Positions 8,523-17,024 of a stretch of DNA of 64,000 nt are shown one piece after another. The stretch covers positions 1 to 64,000 of the forward strand of contig JADJYX010000022.1 in the NCBI GenBank assembly GCA_016719535.1, in the 5' to 3' direction. The translations under genes and the position numbers were made by a program. The notes under the pieces are model-generated. The model searched no databases. It saw only the letters and a list, made by a program, of their open reading frames with translations, and had not been told where the DNA came from. The first letter of the stretch is position 1. Each line of letters begins with the position of its first letter. The DNA comes from Rubrivivax sp. (GTDB lineage Bacteria; Pseudomonadota; Gammaproteobacteria; Burkholderiales; Burkholderiaceae_C).

Positions 8523-10460
8523 ATGGAACACACGAAGGAATTGCTCTCGATCGGGCTTTCGGCGCTTGCGCCGTCGCCGTTCAACGTTCGGCGTCACTCG
8601 GTCGGACAGATCGAAGAACTGGCCGCGCTGATCGACTCGCAGGGCCTGCTGCACAACCTGGTGGTCACCGAGCAGGTGATCGGCAGGGGCAAGGCCCGCA
8701 AAGTGAAGTTTGCCGTGGCGGCCGGCGAACGTCGGCGGCGTGCGCTGCTGTTGTTGCAGCAGCGCGGGCGCTTGCCCAAGGGGCACGAGGTGCTGTGCGA
8801 ACTGGTGCCGCCCGAGCGTGCGCTGGAGGTCAGCCTGGCCGAGAACAGCGGGCGCGAGCCCATGCATCCGGCCGACGAGTTCGAAGCCTTCAAGGCGCTG
8901 ATCGACGAAGGCAAGGGCGTCGAGGACGTGGCGGCGCGGTTCGGCGTGTCGATGCTCACGGTGCAGCGCCGATTGAAGCTGTCGGCGCTGTCGCCGAAGC
9001 TGCTGGCGCTGTACCGCGAGGACGGCATCAACCTGGATCAGCTGATGGCCCTCACGCTGAGCGATGACCATGCCGTGCAGGAGCGCACCTGGTTCGACGC
9101 ACAGCCCTGGGACAGGACGCCGGCCGCGCTGCGGCGTCGGCTGACGGTCGGCGAGGTCGAGGCTGCAGGCAGCGCGCTGGTGCGCTTCGTGGGCATCGAG
9201 GTCTATGAGGCGGCGGGCGGTGTCGTGCGGCGCGACTTGTTCGACGACGAGCAGAGCCGCTTCCTGTCGGATCCGGCGCTACTGGAGCGGCTGGCGACGG
9301 AGAAGCTGGAGGCGCTGGCCGGCGCCGTGCGCGATGAAGGCTGGAAGTGGGTCGAGGCGCGGCTGAGCGTGGACTCGCAGGCCCTGCGGCAGTTTGCGCC
9401 CTGCGCGCATGTCAACCGCAAGCCCACGGCCGCCGAACAGGAGGAACTCGATGCGCTGGCGCAGCGCACTGCCGAACTGGAGCAGCAGGCCCAGGCGCTG
9501 GACGATGCGCCCGAGTGGTCGCCCGACGACGCCGAGATGATCGACCTGGAAGAGCAGGACATCGCGGCGCGGCGCAAGGCCATCCACGAGGCGCTCAAGA
9601 CCTGGACGTCAGAGCTGAAGGCCCACGCGGGCGTCATCGTCACCATTGGCCGCGAAGGCGATGTCGAGGTGATGCGCGGACTGGTGCGGGACGAGGATCG
9701 CAAGGCCGTGGCCGCTGGTGCGCGTTCGACCGGCAGAGTGGATCGCAGCGCTCATGGCGGCACGGACAGTGACCACCTGGGCTCGCCGTCGTCATCGGCA
9801 GCACCGGAACGCCGACCGCTGGGTTGCAGCGAAGCCCTGGCCAAGCGGCTCGCCGCGCATCGAACGATGGCCTTGCAGGCGATGCTGGCGCAGAACACTG
9901 CGGTGGCCCTGGCATCGGTGGTGCATGTCTTCGTGCTGCGTACCTTCGGCGCCGACTACCCGCGCGAAGCGTCGGCGCTGCAGGTGTCGCCGCAGTTGTC
10001 GGCGTATGCCCTGGAGGCCGTGGCCGATGACCTCAAGACGAGCCGGGCATGGCAGGCCGTGCAGCAGGCGAAGGAGGCGTGGCAGGCCCGCCTGCCCGAG
10101 CACCAGGGCGAGTGGTTCGGGTGGTTGATCGGCTTGCCCCAGTCCGAACTGATCGACCTGCTCGCGCTGTGCAGTGCGTTGACGTTGAACGCACTGCCGG
10201 GCGCGGGGGCATCGGCCAGCGCCAACGCCCTGGCGGCGGCGCTCGGCCTGGACATGGCCGACTGGTGGGAGCCGACCCCGGAGGGCTACCTGAACCACGT
10301 GCCCAAGGCGCAGATCGTCGCGGCGCTGAAGGAAGCCGGGCCTGACCTTGCCGGTGGCGGCGTCGAAGCGATGAAGAAGGACGCGCTGGTGACTGCAGCG
10401 GCATCGCGGCTGGCCGGCAAGCGCTGGCTGCCTGAACCGCTGCGGCAATCACCAGGCTGA
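8523..10460 (+). CDS. parB: Large ParB/Spo0J-like partition protein of the integrative element
   Basis: 645 residues from the ATG at 8523, preceded by a good AAAGGAG. Residues about 8-110 are a ParB/Srx-like nuclease fold with N-V-R-R near residue 20 and the conserved G-E-R-R-R-R-A box near 72. A-E-N-S-G-R-E-P-M-H-P-A-D-E-F and a helix-turn-helix (V-A-A-R-F-G-V-S, about residue 140) follow. A charged coiled-coil-like stretch spans roughly residues 300-370, and the last 200 residues are Ala-rich and unassigned. At over twice the size of chromosomal ParB, it matches the long ParB-like proteins of integrative elements and plasmids, which help maintain the element or regulate it. No parA partner is in the window. 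Confidence 0.85.
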   Translation: MEHTKELLSIGLSALAPSPFNVRRHSVGQIEELAALIDSQGLLHNLVVTEQVIGRGKARKVKFAVAAGERRRRALLLLQQRGRLPKGHEVLCELVPPERALEVSLAENSGREPMHPADEFEAFKALIDEGKGVEDVAARFGVSMLTVQRRLKLSALSPKLLALYREDGINLDQLMALTLSDDHAVQERTWFDAQPWDRTPAALRRRLTVGEVEAAGSALVRFVGIEVYEAAGGVVRRDLFDDEQSRFLSDPALLERLATEKLEALAGAVRDEGWKWVEARLSVDSQALRQFAPCAHVNRKPTAAEQEELDALAQRTAELEQQAQALDDAPEWSPDDAEMIDLEEQDIAARRKAIHEALKTWTSELKAHAGVIVTIGREGDVEVMRGLVRDEDRKAVAAGARSTGRVDRSAHGGTDSDHLGSPSSSAAPERRPLGCSEALAKRLAAHRTMALQAMLAQNTAVALASVVHVFVLRTFGADYPREASALQVSPQLSAYALEAVADDLKTSRAWQAVQQAKEAWQARLPEHQGEWFGWLIGLPQSELIDLLALCSALTLNALPGAGASASANALAAALGLDMADWWEPTPEGYLNHVPKAQIVAALKEAGPDLAGGGVEAMKKDALVTAAASRLAGKRWLPEPLRQSPG

Positions 10461-10513
10461 ACGAGCCGCGTGGGCGGTGTGAACCTGCCCGCGCGATTCG
10501 AGTCGGAGGAATC

Positions 10514-10819
10514 ATGTGGCTGCTGGTTGCTCGCGAACCCCGGCCGGACGCGCCTGACTGGCCCGGCCGGCGCGTGCTCGCGGCCGTCGATGCAATCGTG
10601 TGGCCACTGCTGTGGGTGCTGCTGATTCAGCACGCGCCCGAACCGGTGGGCCTGGTGGGCCCGTTCGTTACGGCCATGGCGGTACTGCTGGGTCTGGGGC
10701 GCCTGCATCGCGCCATCTGGGTGAACCAGCGCTACTGGTTCACGACCTGGCGCTGGGGGAAGGTGATGGCGGCGATGCTGTTGATCGGTGCCGTTCTCAA
10801 AGTCACGATGACCGCCTGA
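10514..10819 (+). CDS. Small two- or three-helix membrane protein of the element
   Basis: 101 residues, with a GGAGG seven bases before the ATG. Hydrophobic segments at about residues 25-42, 47-62 and 83-98 predict an inner-membrane protein. It lies 53 bases after parB in the same direction and is probably co-transcribed. No family was recognised. The positive residues between segments (R-L-H-R near 62 and W-R-W-G-K near 80) suggest a cytoplasmic loop. Confidence 0.65.
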   Translation: MWLLVAREPRPDAPDWPGRRVLAAVDAIVWPLLWVLLIQHAPEPVGLVGPFVTAMAVLLGLGRLHRAIWVNQRYWFTTWRWGKVMAAMLLIGAVLKVTMTA

Positions 10820-10859
10820 GCACCCGCGCTGCCGAATGCCAGCTGCGTGTAGGTTGCTC

Positions 10860-11090
10860 TCAGTGTGAGGCGACAGGCCGCGCCTCGCTCCATTCGTCGA
10901 GATCGGAGCTTCTCCACGCCACCGCACGAGGCCCGAGGCGCACTGGGCTCGGGAACTTGTGCTCCGCGATCAGCCTGTAGATGGTCGACCGCCCGAGTCC
11001 GGTCATGCGCATGACGGTGGGCATCCGCAGGAAGAGCGGCGTCACCACCTCGGTGCGGCGGGGCGTTGGTACGGACGGGTTGCGTTGCAC
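10860..11090 (-). CDS. alpA: AlpA-family DNA-binding protein (likely excisionase/regulator)
   Basis: 76 residues with the AlpA/MerR-like winged-helix pattern: F-L-R-M-P-T-V-M-R-M-T-G-L-G-R-S-T-I-Y-R-L, then F-P-S-P-V-R-L-G-P-R-A-V-A-W and D-L-D-E-W. AlpA proteins activate integrase expression or act as excisionases for P4-type integrases, and this gene lies next to one in the same orientation. It is therefore the probable directionality factor of the element. Confidence 0.85.
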   Translation of the reverse strand: MQRNPSVPTPRRTEVVTPLFLRMPTVMRMTGLGRSTIYRLIAEHKFPSPVRLGPRAVAWRSSDLDEWSEARPVASH

Positions 11091-11212
11091 GGGCTGTCTC
11101 CAGAGAGAGGCATATCGGCAACTCTAGGATGCAAGCGGGATCGGCGGCGTGCTGGATTCGAGCCCAAATCCTGCGTGGTCGTTCATCCCGCCACCGGCTG
11201 AGTCGGCAAGGG

Positions 11213-12526
11213 TCAACCACTCGCCACCACGCTCACGCGCCTGGCCTTCTTCGCTGGAACTCGGGGGGCCTTGGTCGGACTGGCGGGCACCTTGCCGCTT
11301 TCGACCTTCGCAAGCAACGATGCCCACGCTCCCAGCGCGGCGGCTCGCTCGGCAAAGTAGTCGTGCCGGTCGTAGATCCCCTCGACATTGCCCAGCTTGT
11401 GGTTCAGCGAGCGCTCGGCGACGAAGCGATCGACGCCGAGCACGGCGAGGTGCGTCCGCGCCGTCCGCCGCATGTCGTGAACCGTGAAGTGCTCGATGTC
11501 GAGAACCTTCAACCGCTTGAGCGCGACGTTGAGGGTGTCTGGGCCGACGTGCTCGTACCGATTCCTACAATTCACACCCAGGCGCGAACGGACGAGCCGG
11601 CGGGCGGGAAAGACGTAGGGCTTGCCGAATGAGAAGACCCTGGCTTCCTTGAGCCATGCAATGACCGGTTCCGCCAGCGGGATACGGATCGAAGCGCGGG
11701 TCTTCGTGTTCTCTTTGGCCAGGGTCCAGATGCCGGCGTCGAGATCGAAGGCGTCCCAGCGGGCCGACAGCAGCTCCATCTTGCGCACACACAGCGCAAG
11801 CAGCAGCCAGACGGCCAGCTCGTTCTCGCGCCCGTAGTTCGGTGTCGTCCGCATGGCCACGGCGAGTTGCTGCAGCTCTTCCACAGTCAGCCAGCGGTCG
11901 CGCGAGACCTCGTCGCCCCCAGCATCCACCAGGTCGAAGTCGGCCGCTGGATTGCGATCGATCCAGTGGTTGCGCACGGCCATGCGGAACATGCGACTCA
12001 TGTAGCGCAGCGCGTCGTTGGCAACGGTCGGTGCACCGCCGGCCACGATGCGCGTCAGCACGCGGTCTATGTGTACAGGCTGCACGTCGGGTGGGGCGAC
12101 CGGCCCCAGCACCGGATAGATGTGCTTGCGCAGGACGCGTGCCACGACTTCCGGATGTTTGTAGCGCGGCTGGATGTACTTCGCGAACCAGACTTCACCG
12201 AGCCGCTGCACGGTGGGAACTTCGAGCTGCAGGGCCTTCTCTGCCTGCTTGGCTGCCGTGACGTCGATGCCGCGCTCGATCTGTGCTCGGTCCTGCCGTA
12301 CCTGCTCGCGCGCATCCTTGAGCGACAGCTCAGGGTAGCGCCCGAGCACCTTCTCCTTGGAGCGTCCGTTCAGTCGGTAGCGAAGGATCCACGAGGCCTT
12401 GCCGGCCCGCGCTGCGATGGTGCTGGCGACGAAGGTCAGGCCTTCGCCCACGCCGCGGTCTACGGCGCCGGCAGCGAGCCAGGCCTTGATCTCGCGGTCA
12501 GTGATCGGTCGTTGCTGTCTGCTCAT
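11213..12526 (-). CDS. int: P4-type tyrosine integrase
   Basis: 437 residues from the ATG at 12526 (M-S-R-Q-Q-R-P-I-T-D-R-E-I-K). The N-terminal 90 residues match the DUF4102 arm-binding domain (G-E-G-L-T-F-V-A-S, I-L-R-Y-R-L-N-G-R, L-G-R-Y-P-E-L-S-L). The C-terminal catalytic domain carries the tyrosine-recombinase set: Arg in C-V-R-K-M-E-L-L, H-D-M-R-R-T-A-R, L-N-H-K-L-G and the nucleophile region Y-D-R-H-D-Y. It lies at the outer end of the element, transcribed inward, beside repeats and a candidate attachment site, as expected for the enzyme that inserts and excises the element. Confidence 0.93.
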   Translation of the reverse strand: MSRQQRPITDREIKAWLAAGAVDRGVGEGLTFVASTIAARAGKASWILRYRLNGRSKEKVLGRYPELSLKDAREQVRQDRAQIERGIDVTAAKQAEKALQLEVPTVQRLGEVWFAKYIQPRYKHPEVVARVLRKHIYPVLGPVAPPDVQPVHIDRVLTRIVAGGAPTVANDALRYMSRMFRMAVRNHWIDRNPAADFDLVDAGGDEVSRDRWLTVEELQQLAVAMRTTPNYGRENELAVWLLLALCVRKMELLSARWDAFDLDAGIWTLAKENTKTRASIRIPLAEPVIAWLKEARVFSFGKPYVFPARRLVRSRLGVNCRNRYEHVGPDTLNVALKRLKVLDIEHFTVHDMRRTARTHLAVLGVDRFVAERSLNHKLGNVEGIYDRHDYFAERAAALGAWASLLAKVESGKVPASPTKAPRVPAKKARRVSVVASG

Positions 12527-12548
12527 GTCCCATAGGCTCCTGTGAGGC

Positions 12549-12619
12549 TGTGGGGTTTTTGATCGGATGAACGCCTCAGAAGCGGCGCGAACCCCAAAAA
12601 CCCCACAATAAACCCCACA
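12549..12619. repeat. Inverted and direct repeats just upstream of the integrase (possible arm-type sites)
   Basis: TGTGGGGTTTTT at 12549-12560 is exactly inverted as AAAAACCCCACA at 12596-12607, and a third copy (AAACCCCACA) is at 12610-12619. The unit AACCCCA also occurs at 12590. Such clustered short repeats between an integrase gene and the element end fit arm-type binding sites of the integrase or AlpA operators. Binding is inferred. Confidence 0.55.
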
Positions 12620-12700
12620 GGTTGCGCGCGCTTCGCTGCGACGCCCTGGGACGGCTCGGGACAAAATATCCTTACACGACAGTGGGTTAGCTTATTTCTG

Positions 12701-12718
12701 GGGACCCCATGGGACCCC
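12701..12718. other. Candidate attachment-site repeat at the element/chromosome junction
   Basis: GGGACCCC-AT-GGGACCCC, two direct 8-base copies, lies nine bases before the stop codon of yicC, where element-like sequence ends and core chromosome begins. The second copy of an attachment core should be at the far end of the element, outside the window, so this remains a candidate. Confidence 0.4.
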
Positions 12719-12726
12719 CTGAAAAG

Positions 12727-13629
12727 CTACTCAATGTTCTGCACCTGCTCGCGCATCTGCTCCACCAGCACCTTCATCTCGACCGAGATGCTGGTCAGCT
12801 CGAGCGCGGCCGACTTCGAGCCCAGCGTATTGGCCTCGCGCTGCAGTTCCTGGATGAGGAAGTCCAGCCGCTTGCCGAGTTCGCCGCCGGCGGTCAGCAG
12901 GCGCTCGATCTCGTCGAGGTGCGAGGCCAGGCGCGTGAGCTCCTCGGCGACGTCGATGCGGATGGCGTAGGCCGCGGCCTCGTTCAGCGCGCGCTCCTGC
13001 AGGGCCTGCGCCGGCACGCTCTGCGCGGCCTGCACGCTGGCCAGCGCCTCGTGCCAGCGGTCGAGAAAACGCTGCTGCTGACGCTGCACGACCTGCGGCA
13101 CCAGCGGCCCGGCGCGCGCGGCCAGCTCGCGCAGCTGGCGGATTCGGTCCAGCAGCATGGCGGCCAGGCGCTCGCCTTCGCGTGCACGCGCCTCGCGCAG
13201 GCCGTCGACGCAGCGGCGCACGGCCTCGATCGCGGTGTCGTCCAGGCGCTCGGCGGTGCTGCCGCCGCGGCACCACTGCATCACCTCGTTGACCGACAGG
13301 CCGCGTGCGCCGGGCAGCCAGCCCTGCACCTGGGCCTCCAGCCGCGACAGGCGGTTGAGCTGGTCGGCGCCGGGGGTGGGCCAGGCATCGGTGCTGCCCT
13401 GCTGGGTGGCCATGCGCAACTCGACCTTGCCGCGCCGCACGGCGCTGCCGATCAGCTCGCGCAGCGCGGGTTCGAGCCCCCGCAGTTCGTCGGGCAGGCG
13501 CAGCGACAGATCCAGAAATCGCCCGTTGACCGAACGCAGTTCCGCGGTCACGGCGGCGGCGTTTCCGCCAGCTGCGCAAGGGGCTTCGCAGGCCGCGTGG
13601 GCAAACCCCGTCATGCTATAAACTGGCAT
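12727..13629 (-). CDS. yicC: YicC-family endoribonuclease
   Basis: 300 residues from M-P-V-Y-S-M-T-G-F-A, the usual start of the family; an in-frame ATG five codons later is the alternative. The C-terminal signature K-V-L-V-E-Q-M-R-E-Q-V-Q-N-I-E is essentially intact (here M-K-V-L-V-E-Q), as is V-R-R-G-K-V-E-L-R in the N-terminal half. YicC proteins are now known as RNA endonucleases involved in stress RNA turnover. In relatives the gene commonly precedes gmk; here the integrated element follows it, so gmk may lie beyond the far end of the element. Confidence 0.92.
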   Translation of the reverse strand: MPVYSMTGFAHAACEAPCAAGGNAAAVTAELRSVNGRFLDLSLRLPDELRGLEPALRELIGSAVRRGKVELRMATQQGSTDAWPTPGADQLNRLSRLEAQVQGWLPGARGLSVNEVMQWCRGGSTAERLDDTAIEAVRRCVDGLREARAREGERLAAMLLDRIRQLRELAARAGPLVPQVVQRQQQRFLDRWHEALASVQAAQSVPAQALQERALNEAAAYAIRIDVAEELTRLASHLDEIERLLTAGGELGKRLDFLIQELQREANTLGSKSAALELTSISVEMKVLVEQMREQVQNIE

Positions 13630-13643
13630 TAGGTATCTGTCAA
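13615..13643 (-). promoter_or_regulatory. Possible sigma-70 promoter overlapping the yicC start
   Basis: On the minus strand TTGACA (13643-13638) is followed after exactly 17 bases by TATAGC (13620-13615). The match is good, but the predicted transcription start would fall about 20 bases inside the annotated yicC gene. Either yicC starts later than assumed or the match is chance. The upstream gap to the divergent kinase gene is only 33 bases and AT-rich. Confidence 0.3.
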
Positions 13644-13662
13644 AAAATACAGTCGATCGATT

Positions 13663-14631
13663 ATGTCAAAGCCCAAACCAGCCCCGTTGCCGTCGGGCAC
13701 GGTGGTGGGGGGCTACCAGATCGTCAAGAAGCTCGCCGCCGGGGGGTTCGGCGTGGTCTACCTGGCCGAAGGCGAGAACCAGCAGCTGGTGGCCATCAAG
13801 GAGTATCTGCCCTCCTCGCTGGCCGAGCGCTCGCCCGGTGAGCTGACGCCGCGCGTCAAGCCCGACAAGCAGCCGCTGTACCGGCTGGGCCTGAAGAGCT
13901 TCTTCGAGGAAGGCCGCTCGCTCGCGCAGATCAGCCACCCGAGCGTGGTGTCGGTGCTGAATTTCTTCCGCGAGAACGAAACCGTCTACATGGTGATGAA
14001 CTATCTGCAGGGCGATACCCTGCAGGATTTCATCGTCACCGCGCGCGAACTGAAAAGGGACAAGGTGTTCCGCGAGAGCACCATCCGCAGCCTGTTCGAC
14101 GAGATCCTGCGCGGCCTGCGCATCGTGCACCAGCACAAGATGCTGCACCTGGACATCAAGCCGGCCAATGTCTTCATCACCAACGACAACAAGGCGGTGA
14201 TGCTGGATTTCGGCGCCGCGCGCGAGGTGCTGTCCAAGGAAGGCAACTTCATCCGCCCGATGTATACGCCGGGCTTTGCGGCGCCCGAGATGTACCGCCG
14301 CGACGGCACGCTCGGCCCCTGGACCGACATCTATGCCATCGGCGCCTGCATCTACGCCTGCATGCAGGGCTACCCGCCCAACGACGCGCCGCAGCGGCTC
14401 GAGAAAGACCGCCTGGCGCTGAGCCTCTCGCGCCTGCGCAACATCTATTCCGACAACCTGATCGAAGTCACCGAATGGTGCATGTCGCTCGATCCGCTGT
14501 CGCGCCCGCAGAGTGTCTTCGCGCTGCAGAAGGAGCTCAGCCGCGAGACCGAGCGGCGCTACACCAAGCTCAGCTTCGGTGAACGCCTGAAGCTGCAGCT
14601 CGAGACCATCAAGACCGGGGCCAAGACGTGA
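13663..14631 (+). CDS. Soluble Hanks-type serine/threonine protein kinase
   Basis: 322 residues forming essentially only a kinase domain. The Gly-rich loop L-A-A-G-G-F-G-V-V-Y is near residue 25, the ATP lysine in A-I-K-E-Y-L-P is Lys46, the catalytic loop H-L-D-I-K-P-A-N has Asp164, and D-F-G starts at 182. P-G-F-A-A-P-E-M lies in the activation segment. There is no membrane segment or sensor domain, unlike PASTA kinases, so it should be cytoplasmic. The next gene, 17 bases on, is a PP2C-type phosphatase, the expected antagonist. Substrates are not evident from context. Confidence 0.92.
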   Translation: MSKPKPAPLPSGTVVGGYQIVKKLAAGGFGVVYLAEGENQQLVAIKEYLPSSLAERSPGELTPRVKPDKQPLYRLGLKSFFEEGRSLAQISHPSVVSVLNFFRENETVYMVMNYLQGDTLQDFIVTARELKRDKVFRESTIRSLFDEILRGLRIVHQHKMLHLDIKPANVFITNDNKAVMLDFGAAREVLSKEGNFIRPMYTPGFAAPEMYRRDGTLGPWTDIYAIGACIYACMQGYPPNDAPQRLEKDRLALSLSRLRNIYSDNLIEVTEWCMSLDPLSRPQSVFALQKELSRETERRYTKLSFGERLKLQLETIKTGAKT

Positions 14632-14647
14632 TCACCGGGGGCCGCGC

Positions 14648-15565
14648 ATGAGGTTCTCCGTCTACCAGGTCAGCCGGCGCGGCGGGCGCGAGAAGAACGA
14701 AGACCGCATGGGCTACTGCTACACGCGCGACGCCGGCCTGTTTGCGCTGGCCGACGGCATGGGCGGCCACCCCGAGGGCGACATGGCGGCCCAGGTGGCG
14801 CTGCAGACGCTGGCGGCGATCTTCCAGCGCGAGGCCAAGCCTTCGCTGGCCGACCCGATGCGCTTCCTGCACGAGGCGGTGATGGCCGGCCACCACCAGT
14901 TGCTGCACTACGCCACCTCGCGCTCGCTGGTCGACACGCCGCGCACCACCATGGTGGCCTGCCTGCTGCAGGGCAGCGCCGCCTACTGGGCGCATTGCGG
15001 CGATTCGCGCCTGTACCTGGTGCGCGGCGACAAGCTGGTGGCCCGCACGCGCGACCATTCCTACACCGAACTGCAGGAGACCATGGCGCAGGTCATGCCG
15101 ATCCAGGAGCGCATGAACCGCAACGTGCTCTTCACCTGCCTGGGCAGCCCCGGCAAGCCGATGGTCGACACCGCCGGGCCGCTGCTGCTGCACCCGGGCG
15201 ACCGCGTGCTGCTGTGCTCCGACGGCCTGTGGAGCGCCTTGCCCGATGCCGTCATCACCGCGGTGCTGGCTGGCCGGCCGATCTCCGACTCGGTGCCCGA
15301 ACTGGTCGAGCAGGCGCTGCGCCAGGCCGGCCCCAAGAGCGACAACGTCACCGCGCTGGCGGTCGAATGGGAATCGGCCGAGGATGTGAGCGCCACGCCC
15401 GGCATCTCGACGCAGTCGCTCGGCGACGAGGTCTTTGCGTCCACCATCCAGGCCAGCCTGCTGGGCGACAAGGACGACGGCGACGAACTCGACGAGGCCG
15501 AGATCGAGCGCTCGATCCGCGAGATCAACGAGGCCATCCAGCGTTCATCGGCCAAGCGTCGGTGA
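14648..15565 (+). CDS. PP2C-family protein phosphatase
   Basis: 305 residues. Metal-binding and catalytic motifs of the PPM family are visible: R-G-G-R-E-K-N-E-D-R near residue 12, L-A-D-G-M-G-G-H near 37, G-D-S-R-L-Y near 117, L-C-S-D-G-L-W near 189 and S-D-N-V-T near 233. The last 60 residues are acidic and outside the catalytic fold. It follows the kinase gene in the same operon and should reverse its phosphorylation. Confidence 0.92.
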   Translation: MRFSVYQVSRRGGREKNEDRMGYCYTRDAGLFALADGMGGHPEGDMAAQVALQTLAAIFQREAKPSLADPMRFLHEAVMAGHHQLLHYATSRSLVDTPRTTMVACLLQGSAAYWAHCGDSRLYLVRGDKLVARTRDHSYTELQETMAQVMPIQERMNRNVLFTCLGSPGKPMVDTAGPLLLHPGDRVLLCSDGLWSALPDAVITAVLAGRPISDSVPELVEQALRQAGPKSDNVTALAVEWESAEDVSATPGISTQSLGDEVFASTIQASLLGDKDDGDELDEAEIERSIREINEAIQRSSAKRR

Positions 15566-15658
15566 CGCTGCGGTCGGTCGGCTGCGGCGTGCGCTGCGCC
15601 GACCCGTCGACACGGCGCCATGTGCCATTCCCGATTCATCATCCCGAGGATCCTTTCC

Positions 15659-16387
15659 ATGAGCTTTCAGCGAAGCGGCGGCCGTGCCGCCGACGCCCTG
15701 CGCCCGGTCGGCCTGCAGCGCCACTACACCCGTCATGCCGAAGGATCGGTGCTGGTCAGCTTCGGCCACACCCAGGTGCTGTGCACGGCCTCGGTCGACG
15801 AGAAGGTGCCGCCGCACAAGCGCGGCAGCGGCGAAGGCTGGGTGACGGCCGAATACGGCATGCTGCCGCGTGCCACCCACACGCGCGGCGACCGCGAAGC
15901 CGCGCGCGGCAAGCAAAGCGGCCGCACGCAGGAGATCCAGCGCCTGATCGGCCGCAGCCTGCGCAGTGTCTTCGACCTTGCCGCCTTGGGCGAACGCTCG
16001 ATCCTGATCGACTGCGACGTGCTGCAGGCCGATGGCGGCACGCGCACGGCGGCCATCACCGGCGCCTTCGTCGCCGCGCACGACGCCGTGAGCTGGCTGC
16101 TCGAGCAGGGGCGCATCCAGCGCTCGCCGATCCGCGACTTCGTCGCCGCGGTGTCGGTCGGCGTCGTCGAGGGCACGCCGCTGCTCGACCTGGAGTACAC
16201 CGAGGATTCGGCCTGCGACACCGACATGAATGTGGTGATGACGGCCGCCGGCGGCTTCGTCGAGGTGCAGGGCACGGCCGAGGGCGTGCCCTTCACGCGC
16301 GCCGAGATGGATGCGCTGCTCGCGCTGGCGGCCCAGGGCATCGACGAGCTGGTGGCGGCGCAGCGCCGCGCGCTGGCCGAAGCCTGA
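15659..16387 (+). CDS. rph: Ribonuclease PH
   Basis: 242 residues, full family length, from the ATG at 15659 with GAGG about ten bases upstream. It is a phosphate-dependent 3'-5' exoribonuclease that trims tRNA 3' ends. Characteristic segments are G-S-V-L-V-S-F-G-H-T-Q-V, A-E-Y-G-M-L-P-R-A-T, G-R-S-L-R, D-C-D-V-L-Q-A-D-G-G-T-R-T and T-D-M-N-V-V-M. Followed after seven bases by rdgB, a common pairing. Confidence 0.95.
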   Translation: MSFQRSGGRAADALRPVGLQRHYTRHAEGSVLVSFGHTQVLCTASVDEKVPPHKRGSGEGWVTAEYGMLPRATHTRGDREAARGKQSGRTQEIQRLIGRSLRSVFDLAALGERSILIDCDVLQADGGTRTAAITGAFVAAHDAVSWLLEQGRIQRSPIRDFVAAVSVGVVEGTPLLDLEYTEDSACDTDMNVVMTAAGGFVEVQGTAEGVPFTRAEMDALLALAAQGIDELVAAQRRALAEA

Positions 16388-16394
16388 GCCGGCC

Positions 16395-17024
16395 ATGCGC
16401 ATCGTGCTGGCGTCCAACAACGCCAAGAAGCTGGCCGAGCTGCAGGCCCTCTTCGCCGGGTTGCCGGTCGAGCTGGTGACGCAGGGCTCGCTGGGCATCC
16501 CCGAGGCGGAGGAGCCGCACCCCACCTTCCTGGAAAACGGCCTCGCCAAGGCGCGTCATGCCGCCGCCCTCAGCGGGCTGCCGGCGCTGGCCGACGACTC
16601 GGGGCTGTGCGTCGATGCGCTCGGCGGCGAGCCCGGCGTGGCCTCGGCGCATTACGCGCAAGCGCCCCGGGTGGACGGCGAGCGCGAGGCCCTGCGCCGT
16701 GCGCAGGACGCCGCCAACAACGCCTTGCTGCTGCAGCGCCTGCCCCCGCATGCCGACCGCCGCGCCGCCTTCGTCAGCACGCTGGTGGCGCTGCGCCACG
16801 CCGCCGACCCCGAGCCGCTGGTGGCCTGTGGACGCTGGGCTGGCGAGATCCTGCACGCGCCGCGGGGCGCCGGCGGCTTCGGCTACGACCCGCTGATGTT
16901 GATCCCGGCGCTGGGCCTGAGCGTGGCCGAGCTCGATGCGGCCACCAAGAACCGCGTCAGCCACCGTGCGCTGGCCGCCATCCAGCTGCGCGAGCGGCTG
17001 CGCGAGGCCTGGCACCTTGGCTGA
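16395..17024 (+). CDS. rdgB: Non-canonical purine NTP pyrophosphatase (RdgB/HAM1)
   Basis: 209 residues. It hydrolyses dITP, ITP and XTP to monophosphates and so keeps deaminated purines out of nucleic acids. The S-N-N-A-K-K motif near residue 7, T-F-L-E-N-G-L-A-K-A-R-H near 48, A-D-D-S-G-L near 69 and G-G-F-G-Y-D-P near 160 define the family. Its end overlaps the presumed hemW start. Confidence 0.95.
   Translation: MRIVLASNNAKKLAELQALFAGLPVELVTQGSLGIPEAEEPHPTFLENGLAKARHAAALSGLPALADDSGLCVDALGGEPGVASAHYAQAPRVDGEREALRRAQDAANNALLLQRLPPHADRRAAFVSTLVALRHAADPEPLVACGRWAGEILHAPRGAGGFGYDPLMLIPALGLSVAELDAATKNRVSHRALAAIQLRERLREAWHLG

Noticed and set aside
16936..17016. Upstream ATG start for hemW
   Set aside because: It would add 27 residues that are an out-of-frame reading of rdgB; the TTG at 17017 fits the family N-terminus better.
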